Shown in pieces: positions 1 to 6,988 of a stretch of DNA of 6,988 bases (positions are counted from its first letter, which is position 1; the number at the start of each line of letters is the position of its first letter). The notes under the pieces were generated by a model that had not been told where the DNA came from, searched no databases, and worked only from the letters and a program-made list of their open reading frames with translations. The stretch is taken from assembly GCA_040881785.1 (NCBI GenBank), contig JBBECO010000046.1, positions 1 to 6,988 on the forward strand, written 5' to 3'. The translations under genes and the position numbers were made by a program. The stretch is from JACDCA01 sp040881785 (GTDB taxonomy: Bacteria > Acidobacteriota > Vicinamibacteria > Vicinamibacterales > 2-12-FULL-66-21).

Positions 1-29
1 GTCATCGGGTTTCACGGGAAGCCGATGAC
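1..29. repeat. Short inverted repeat at the window edge
   Basis: GTCATCGG at 1-8 is the exact reverse complement of CCGATGAC at 22-29, giving an 8-bp stem with a 13-nt loop. No T-run follows, so it does not look like an intrinsic terminator. The same bases are open in frame 1 up to a TAG at 70-72, so they could instead be the last codons of an upstream gene. An 8-bp stem in GC-rich DNA can arise by chance. Confidence 0.3.
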
Positions 30-37
30 GGACCGGG

Positions 38-67
38 ATGGTAAATGGAAAATGGAAAATGGTAAAT
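38..67. repeat. A-rich heptamer tandem repeat (ATGGWAA units)
   Basis: Four consecutive 7-nt units, ATGGTAA, ATGGAAA, ATGGAAA, ATGGTAA, are followed by a partial AT. The order is A-B-B-A: the outer two units are identical and so are the inner two. The block is A-rich in otherwise GC-rich DNA, which marks it as a distinct element. A 7-nt period does not respect codons, so a coding role is unlikely. It lies about 120 nt upstream of aceE. Its function is unknown. Confidence 0.85.
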
Positions 68-158
68 CGTAGTGTTCGCTGACGGCGCCGACATTATGCC
101 ATCGTGCGGCTGAGTAGCCTCCTCCTGCTGACAGGACTACAATAAGAGGCTTACAGCA

Positions 159-187
159 ATGGCGAAATTCCAGAGGATGCACACGCG

Positions 188-191
<4 letters not shown>
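159..191 (+). CDS. Possible 10-codon leader ORF overlapping the aceE start
   Basis: An ATG at 159 opens a short frame reading MAKFQRMHTR, and its TGA (189-191) overlaps the aceE ATG (188-190) as ATGA. A Shine-Dalgarno-like AAGAGG lies at 144-149, nine bases upstream of this ATG. The arrangement would suit translational coupling or a leader peptide that tunes aceE expression. The peptide has no run of any one amino acid that would suggest classic attenuation, and aceE has its own ribosome-binding site. The frame could therefore be fortuitous; no homologue is recognised. Confidence 0.3.
172..177 (+). promoter_or_regulatory. Probable ribosome-binding site of aceE
   Basis: AGAGGA at 172-177 lies 10 nt before the ATG at 188. 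An in-frame TAA at 143-145 with no ATG, GTG or TTG between it and 188 makes this ATG the earliest possible aceE start. Confidence 0.6.
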
Positions 192-2860
<2,669 letters not shown>

Positions 2861-2867
2861 GGGAATG

Positions 2868-2914
2868 CTGAAGGCTGAATGCTGAATGCTGAAGGGCGCA
2901 GCATTCAGCATTGC
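2868..2914. repeat. CTGAATG heptamer repeat forming a perfect 14-bp hairpin
   Basis: In the gap between aceE and aceF, four 7-nt units run from 2868 to 2895: CTGAAGG, CTGAATG, CTGAATG, CTGAAGG. The order is again A-B-B-A. An inverted copy follows. The arm at 2878-2891 pairs perfectly with 2899-2912 over 14 bp, leaving a 7-nt loop (2892-2898, AAGGGCG). No U-tract follows, so it should not terminate transcription. In the transcript it ends 15 nt before the aceF ATG, so it could affect mRNA processing, stability or relative translation of aceF. That role is inference. I recall spurious translations of similar repeats (containing HSAFSIQHSAF-like strings) in environmental genomes, so this is probably a dispersed repeat family. 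Confidence 0.9.
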
Positions 2915-2927
2915 GGGCGAAGCACAT

Positions 2928-4415
2928 ATGACTGAATTCAAGATTCCCGAGCTCGGCGAGAACATCACCTCCGGTGATGTCGTGCGCATCCTCGTGAAGG
3001 CCGGCGATAGCCTCGCGAAGGATCAGCCGGTGCTCGAGCTCGAAACCGACAAGGCCACGATCGAAGTGCCCTCCGACGTCGCAGGCACGGTGAAGGAGAT
3101 CACGGTCAAGCCGGGCGACAAGGTCAAGGTCGGGCAAGTGGTCCTCACGCTCGACGAGGGGGGCGCCGCGACGTCCGAGGAGGGCGAGGCGCCGAAGGAG
3201 GAGGCCAAGGCCTCCGCTGAAGACGCTGAAGAAGAGGACGCGCCGACGCCGAAAGCGCAGCCCGCCGCGGCCGCGGAAGACGGGGGCCTGAGCCAGAAGG
3301 CCGCCGCGGAGCCGAAGGCCGTCGCAGGAGGCGCGCAGCGGGCCGAAGCGGACCGTGGCGAGGGTGAAGCCGAGCCGCCACAGGCGCAGGACGCCACCGA
3401 GACGCCGCGTCCAAAGCGCGGGGAAGTCGTGGACATCAACCGCGGCGCACGGCCGGCGCTCCCGCCGTCCGCGGGAGAGCCCGCCGCGCCATCGGGACCG
3501 GCCGCACCCGCTGCGCCGTCCGTCCGCCGTATGGCGCGCGAGCTGGGCGTCGACATCGCGCAGGTCGCCGGCACCGGTGAAGGCGGCCGGATCGGCATCG
3601 ACGACCTCCAGGCCTATGTGAAGGGCGTCGTGACTGGTTCGGCTCCCCAGGCTTCGCCTGGGTCGCTCACCACGGACGGCGGAATCGTGTCGTCGCCGCT
3701 GCCCGACTTCAGCAAGTGGGGGGAGGTCGAGCGGAAGCCCATGAGCAACATCCGCCGGAAGACGGCGGAGCACCTGGGCCATGCGTGGACCGCCATCCCC
3801 CACGTCACGCAGCACGACACGGCCGACATCACCGCCCTCGAGGCGCTCCGGAAGCAGTACGGCCCGCAGGCGGAGCAGGCCGGCGGCAAACTGACGATCA
3901 CGGCGATCGCGCTGAAGATCGTGGCGGGGGCCCTGCGGCAGTTTCCGCAGTTCAACGCCTCGATCGACCCGGCGCGCAGCGAGATCATCTACAAGAAAGC
4001 CATTCACATCGGGGTGGCGGCCGACACCGACCGCGGCCTGCTCGTGCCGGTCATCCGGGATGTCGATCGCAAGGGGATTCTCGCGCTGTCGGCCGAGCTC
4101 GCCACGGTGAGCGAGAAGGCGCGCGGCGGGAAGCTGTCGCTCGACGAGATGCAGGGCGGCGGGATGACGATCACCAATCTCGGCGGGATCGGCGGCACGT
4201 CGTTCACGCCGATCGTCAACTGGCCGGAAGTGGCGATCCTCGGCATCTCGCGCGGCGCGCAGGAGCCGGTGTGGGACGGGGCGTCGTTTCAGCCGCGCCT
4301 GATGCTGCCGCTGTCACTCTCGTACGATCACCGGGTCATCGACGGCGCCGACGCCGCGCGCTTCCTGCGCTGGGTCTGCGAGGCGTTCGAGCAGCCCTTT
4401 GTGCTGGCCTTATAG
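2928..4415 (+). CDS. aceF: Pyruvate dehydrogenase E2, dihydrolipoamide acetyltransferase (EC 2.3.1.12)
   Basis: This 495-residue protein forms the core of the PDH complex and moves the acetyl group from its lipoyl arm to CoA. It has one N-terminal lipoyl domain (about 1-78) with the modified lysine K42 in ETDKATIEVP. A long linker (about 79-195) is first Glu/Ala-rich, then Ala/Pro-rich. The E1/E3-binding domain (about 196-232) starts SVRRMARELG and contains GTGEGGRI. A second linker precedes the catalytic domain (about 265-495), which has the active-site motif DHRVIDG (H468, D472) and NWPEVAILGI (431-440). E. coli AceF has three lipoyl domains; this has one. An in-frame ATG at 2886 would add 14 residues encoded by the intergenic hairpin. 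The ATG at 2928 is preferred because MTEFKIPELGEN is the usual E2 N-terminus. Its ribosome-binding site is weak (GAAG, 2919-2922), so expression may depend partly on the upstream gene. Confidence 0.97.
   Translation: MTEFKIPELGENITSGDVVRILVKAGDSLAKDQPVLELETDKATIEVPSDVAGTVKEITVKPGDKVKVGQVVLTLDEGGAATSEEGEAPKEEAKASAEDAEEEDAPTPKAQPAAAAEDGGLSQKAAAEPKAVAGGAQRAEADRGEGEAEPPQAQDATETPRPKRGEVVDINRGARPALPPSAGEPAAPSGPAAPAAPSVRRMARELGVDIAQVAGTGEGGRIGIDDLQAYVKGVVTGSAPQASPGSLTTDGGIVSSPLPDFSKWGEVERKPMSNIRRKTAEHLGHAWTAIPHVTQHDTADITALEALRKQYGPQAEQAGGKLTITAIALKIVAGALRQFPQFNASIDPARSEIIYKKAIHIGVAADTDRGLLVPVIRDVDRKGILALSAELATVSEKARGGKLSLDEMQGGGMTITNLGGIGGTSFTPIVNWPEVAILGISRGAQEPVWDGASFQPRLMLPLSLSYDHRVIDGADAARFLRWVCEAFEQPFVLAL
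3646..3662. repeat. Perfect 7-bp hairpin inside the aceF linker
   Basis: CCCAGGC (3646-3652) and GCCTGGG (3656-3662) are exact reverse complements separated by TTC. The hairpin sits in the second E2 linker, at about residues 240-245, between the subunit-binding and catalytic domains, where extra residues should be tolerated. It may be a remnant of a small GC-rich palindromic repeat, or simply a result of the Ala/Pro/Gly codons there. Confidence 0.45.
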
Positions 4416-4431
4416 GTGTCTCAAAGACCAT

Positions 4432-4501
4432 CACCGTAAAGGACGCCGAGGACGCAAAGCCCACAAAAATTGGCTCCGCGTCCTTTGCGCTCTTTGCGGT
4501 G
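4432..4501. repeat. Long imperfect hairpin of 9-nt repeats (GGACGC type), copy 1
   Basis: This element fills most of the 112-nt gap between aceF and lpd. The left arm (4432-4455) repeats GGACGC at 9-nt spacing, and the right arm (4478-4501) carries the reverse complement, also with a 9-nt rhythm. Pairing from C4432-G4501 inward gives 24 positions with two clear mismatches (A4443/C4490, C4447/T4486) and a few G-U pairs. AGCC (4458-4461) and GGCT (4472-4475) can add an inner 4-bp stem. No U-tract follows. A related copy lies after ppk2, with 24 of the first 28 left-arm bases and 20 of 24 right-arm bases identical but an unrelated loop. Confidence 0.9.
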
Positions 4502-4527
4502 AATTCGTGACGGTTCGTTAGGTAAAC

Positions 4528-5952
4528 ATGCCTTCCACTCAACTTGCTGTGATAGGCGCCGGTCCCGGGGGCTATGCGGCCGCGTTTTACGCGGCGGACC
4601 TCGGGATGCAGGTGACACTCATCGATCCCTCACCCAATCCCGGCGGCGTCTGCCTGTATCGCGGGTGCATCCCGTCGAAAGCCCTCCTGCACGTGGCCGA
4701 GGTCCTCAACGACGCGAAGCATGCCGACGCGTGGGGGATCACCTTCGGCGCGCCGAAGATCGACCTCGACCGGCTGCGCGCCTTCAAGACCAAGGTCGTA
4801 ACCCAGCTCACCGGCGGGCTCGGCCAGCTGTCGAAGCAGCGCAAGATCACCTACATCCAGGGGACGGCGTCGTTCGTCGATGCCAGGACGCTCGAGCTGA
4901 AGACAGAGGACGGCCAGACCCAGTCGCTCACGTTCGAGCACGCGATCATCGCCACCGGCTCCCATCCCGCCACGGTTCCCGGGCTGTCGATCGAGAGTCC
5001 CCGGTTGATGGACTCCACGAGCGCCCTCGAACTGCCCGACATCCCGAAAGGCCTGCTCGTCGTGGGCGGCGGCTACATCGGACTGGAACTGGGCAGCGTC
5101 TACGCCGCGCTCGGCACGAAGGTCACCGTGGTCGAGATGACGGACGGATTGTTGCCGGGCGCCGACCGCGATCTGGTCAACGTGCTGGCAAAGCGGATCG
5201 AATCGATGTGCGAGGGTGTCCTCCTCAACACGAAGGTCGTCGGGATGAAGGCCCAGAAGAACGGGATCGCCGTGACCTTCGAGCCCGGCCAGGGGGCCGG
5301 CGGGACACCGGAGCAGACGTTCGACCGGGTGCTCGTGTCGATCGGCCGGAAGCCGAACGCCGTACCGGGGATCGAGAAGACGAAGGTAGCCGTCACTCCA
5401 CGCGGGTTCGTCGAGGTCAACGCCGCGCGGCAGACGGCCGAGCCCACGATCTACGCGATCGGTGACGTGGTCGGGGAGCCGATGCTGGCGCACAAGGCGT
5501 CGCACGAAGGGCGCACGGCCGTGGAAGCGATCGCGGGACAGAAGGTCGCCTTCGAGCCGCTCGCGATTCCCGCCGTCGTGTTCACGGATCCGGAGCTGGC
5601 CTGGTGCGGGCTCACGGAGGCCGATGCGCAGACGCAGAAGCGGGACGTCACGATCGCGCGGTTCCCGTGGGGCGCCTCGGGGCGTTCGCTCACGCTGGAC
5701 CGCTCCGACGGGCTGACGAAGCTGGTACTCGACCCGAAGACCGAGCGGATCCTTGGTGTCGGGATCGTCGGACCTGGCGCCGGCGAGCTGATCGCGGAAG
5801 GGGTGCTCGCCGTGGAGATGGGCGCCAACGCGACCGACCTCAAGATGAGCATCCACCCGCACCCGACGCTGTCGGAGACGCTCATGGAAGCGGCGGAGGT
5901 CTTCTTCGGGCACGCGACGCACGTCTATCGGCCCCGCAGGAAGTCGTCGTGA
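4528..5952 (+). CDS. lpdA: Dihydrolipoyl dehydrogenase, E3 of the PDH complex (EC 1.8.1.4)
   Basis: This 474-residue FAD-dependent disulfide oxidoreductase, the length I recall for E. coli Lpd, reoxidises the dihydrolipoyl group of E2 and makes NADH. The FAD motif GAGPGG is at 10-15. The redox disulfide is C42/C47 in CLYRGCIPSK, where E. coli has CLNVGC. The NAD-binding motif GGGYIGLELG is at 180-189, and AIGD (310-313) is the second FAD contact. The C-terminal dimer domain supplies the catalytic H445 and E450 in HPHPTLSE. There is no N-terminal lipoyl domain of the kind fused to some E3 proteins. The ATG at 4528 is forced by an in-frame TAG at 4519-4521. Its ribosome-binding site is weak (AGG at 4520-4522). 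The enzyme could also serve 2-oxoglutarate dehydrogenase or glycine cleavage, but its position next to aceF points to PDH. Its last four bases overlap ppk2. Confidence 0.97.
   Translation: MPSTQLAVIGAGPGGYAAAFYAADLGMQVTLIDPSPNPGGVCLYRGCIPSKALLHVAEVLNDAKHADAWGITFGAPKIDLDRLRAFKTKVVTQLTGGLGQLSKQRKITYIQGTASFVDARTLELKTEDGQTQSLTFEHAIIATGSHPATVPGLSIESPRLMDSTSALELPDIPKGLLVVGGGYIGLELGSVYAALGTKVTVVEMTDGLLPGADRDLVNVLAKRIESMCEGVLLNTKVVGMKAQKNGIAVTFEPGQGAGGTPEQTFDRVLVSIGRKPNAVPGIEKTKVAVTPRGFVEVNAARQTAEPTIYAIGDVVGEPMLAHKASHEGRTAVEAIAGQKVAFEPLAIPAVVFTDPELAWCGLTEADAQTQKRDVTIARFPWGASGRSLTLDRSDGLTKLVLDPKTERILGVGIVGPGAGELIAEGVLAVEMGANATDLKMSIHPHPTLSETLMEAAEVFFGHATHVYRPRRKSS
5938..5943 (+). promoter_or_regulatory. 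Ribosome-binding site of ppk2, inside the end of lpd
   Basis: AGGAAG at 5938-5943 lies 5 nt before the GTG at 5949. It supports the GTG as the real start, since the first in-frame ATG (coding M69) falls inside the Walker A motif and would destroy the enzyme. Confidence 0.7.
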
Positions 5953-6821
5953 AGGCGCTGTCTACCTCCCGGTTCCTGGTCAGGCCGCACGAACGCGTGC
6001 GCCTGTCTCAGTACGACCCGGCCGACACGGCGCCGTACGCGTCGGAAGCGGAGGCGAAGGGGCTGCTGAAGACGGCCACGAAGCGCCTGCACGAGCTCAC
6101 CGAGATCCTCTACGCGCAGGACCGTTATTCGCTGCTGCTGATCTTCCAGGCCATGGACGCCGCCGGCAAGGACAGCGCGATCAAGCACGTGATGCGCGGC
6201 CTCGATCCCAAGGCCACCCAGGTCTTCACGTTCAAGGCGCCGTCGCCCGAAGAGCTCGATCACGACTTCATGTGGCGGTCGCTCAAGGTGCTGCCCGAGC
6301 GCGGCCGCATCGGCGTCTTCAACCGGTCGTACTACGAGGAAGTCCTGGTGGTGCGCGTGCATCCCGAGCTGCTGCAGGCGCAGCGCCTTCCGCCGGACCG
6401 CGTCACGTCACGCATCTGGAACCAGCGGTACGAAGATATCCGCGACATCGAGCGGTACCTGTGCCGGAACGGCACCGTGATCCGGAAGCTGTTCCTCCAC
6501 GTCTCGCGTGCAGAGCAGCGCCGCCGGTTTCTCGCCCGTCTGGACGACCCGGCGAAGAACTGGAAGTTCTCGATCAGCGACGTGAACGAGCGGCTGCACT
6601 TTGGCGACTACATGCGGGCGTATGAGCTGGCGATGGGGGCCACGAGCACCCGCAGCGCGCCGTGGCACGTCATCCCGGCCGACAACAAGTGGTTCACCCG
6701 CCTGGCGGTCGCGAAGGTCATCATCGAGGCGCTCGAGAGCCTCGACCTCCACTTCCCGCCGCTCGACCGCAAGAAGCAGCACGAGCTCGCCAAAGCGCGC
6801 CGCCGGCTCCGCGCCACATAA
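5949..6821 (+). CDS. ppk2: Polyphosphate kinase 2 family: polyphosphate:nucleotide phosphotransferase
   Basis: This 290-residue P-loop kinase of the PPK2 family transfers phosphate between inorganic polyphosphate and nucleotides in the cytoplasm. The Walker A motif is MDAAGKDS (69-76), with K74 and D75. The Walker B/lid-start motif is FNRSYYEEVLVVRV (124-137). The lid-like stretch (about 191-211) holds DDPAKNWKFS. The N-terminal half keeps FKAPSPEELDHDF (95-107), and the end is basic (DRKKQHELAKARRRLRAT). FNRS..YE..LVVRV and QAMDA.GKD resemble, from memory, the Meiothermus ruber class III enzyme, which can phosphorylate both AMP and ADP; the class here is inference. The GTG start overlaps the lpd stop as GTGA, so translation is probably coupled. 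Polyphosphate-driven AMP/ADP rephosphorylation would support energy charge alongside PDH. The family is secure; substrate preference is not. Confidence 0.94.
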   Translation: MKALSTSRFLVRPHERVRLSQYDPADTAPYASEAEAKGLLKTATKRLHELTEILYAQDRYSLLLIFQAMDAAGKDSAIKHVMRGLDPKATQVFTFKAPSPEELDHDFMWRSLKVLPERGRIGVFNRSYYEEVLVVRVHPELLQAQRLPPDRVTSRIWNQRYEDIRDIERYLCRNGTVIRKLFLHVSRAEQRRRFLARLDDPAKNWKFSISDVNERLHFGDYMRAYELAMGATSTRSAPWHVIPADNKWFTRLAVAKVIIEALESLDLHFPPLDRKKQHELAKARRRLRAT

Positions 6822-6871
6822 TTTGTCACCGAATTTCGGCCGCGGGACACAGGCCACGCTGTCAGAGGACA

Positions 6872-6957
6872 CACCGCCAAGGACGCCAAGGACGCAGAGA
6901 CTTCTTCGGTTTTCTCTTTCCTAAAAGTCCTTAGCGTTCTCCGCGTTCTTTGCGGTG
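6872..6957. repeat. Long imperfect hairpin of 9-nt repeats (GGACGC type), copy 2
   Basis: It begins 50 nt after ppk2. The left arm (6872-6895) has GGACGCCAA-type 9-nt units, and the right arm (6934-6957) is its approximate reverse complement ending TTTGCGGTG. Pairing starts C6872-G6957 and runs 24 positions with three mismatches (C6878/T6951, C6887/C6942, A6888/C6941). The 38-nt centre (6896-6933) has no resemblance to that of the copy between aceF and lpd. Since there is no T-run after the right arm, it is not a standard intrinsic terminator, although it might block or slow 3' exonucleases at the end of the transcript. Confidence 0.88.
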
Positions 6958-6988
6958 CCGTCTTTGGACAGCGGGTGGGTTGTTAAAC

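Noticed and set aside
1..72. The last 23 codons of an upstream gene ending in TAG at 70-72
   Set aside because: Frame 1 is open, but it runs through the heptamer repeat and no protein family can be recognised in the few residues before it. It stays possible but unsupported.
138..143. TACAAT as a -10 promoter element for aceE
   Set aside because: It matches the sigma-70 -10 box at 5 of 6 positions, but no convincing -35 lies 16-18 nt upstream, and a start near 150 would leave the AAGAGG at 144-149 outside the transcript. It may be chance.
2886..2927. Upstream ATG for aceF giving 14 extra residues
   Set aside because: The extension is encoded by the repeat hairpin, has no counterpart in E2 proteins, and the family N-terminus MTEFKIPELGEN begins at 2928.
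4630..5922. A 430-codon minus-strand frame opposite lpd
   Set aside because: It mirrors lpd codon bias, shows no recognisable domain, and lies wholly inside a certain gene.
5604..5948. N-terminal extension of PPK2 overlapping lpd
   Set aside because: The frame is open, but the upstream residues are an out-of-frame reading of lpd. The GTG at 5949 with a good ribosome-binding site gives the normal PPK2 length.
6829..6839. CCGAATTTCGG palindrome after ppk2 as a terminator or operator
   Set aside because: The half-sites are separated by one base, so it cannot form a stable hairpin, there is no T-run, and I know of no regulator that it clearly matches.

Overview
The window carries a complete pyruvate dehydrogenase (PDH) gene set on the plus strand, followed by a polyphosphate kinase 2 gene: aceE (homodimeric E1), aceF (E2), lpd (E3) and a PPK2-family kinase. 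The DNA is GC-rich with strong GC bias at third codon positions, which leaves long empty antisense reading frames. A proteobacterial-style single-chain AceE, high GC and simple-sequence repeat cassettes in the intergenic gaps together suggest an environmental soil-type bacterium, perhaps Acidobacteriota (Vicinamibacteria-like). That placement is inference; nothing here fixes the phylum.

Layout. Positions 1-187 are non-coding or the very end of an upstream gene. They hold a small inverted repeat (1-29), an A-rich heptamer repeat (38-67) and a possible 10-codon leader ORF (159-191) whose stop overlaps the aceE start. aceE runs 188-2860. A 67-nt gap follows, with heptamer repeats folding into a perfect 14-bp hairpin. 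aceF runs 2928-4415. A 112-nt gap then carries a long imperfect hairpin built from 9-nt repeats. lpd runs 4528-5952, and ppk2 (GTG start, 5949-6821) overlaps its last four bases. The 167-nt tail holds a second copy of the 9-nt-repeat hairpin. No intrinsic terminator with a U-tract was found.

Function. AceE decarboxylates pyruvate on thiamine diphosphate, AceF carries the acetyl group on one lipoyl arm to CoA, and Lpd reoxidises the lipoyl group to make NADH. The set is therefore a full PDH complex. The PPK2 enzyme probably uses polyphosphate to phosphorylate nucleotides. Its GTGA overlap with lpd suggests it is co-translated with the PDH genes, which links an energy-reserve enzyme to the entry of the TCA cycle.

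The enzymes themselves are conventional. The unusual parts are the repeat cassettes, which occupy every non-overlapping gap (three structural types, one present twice), and the PDH-PPK2 pairing. I see no sign of a defence system, mobile-element transposase, CRISPR array or RNA gene.
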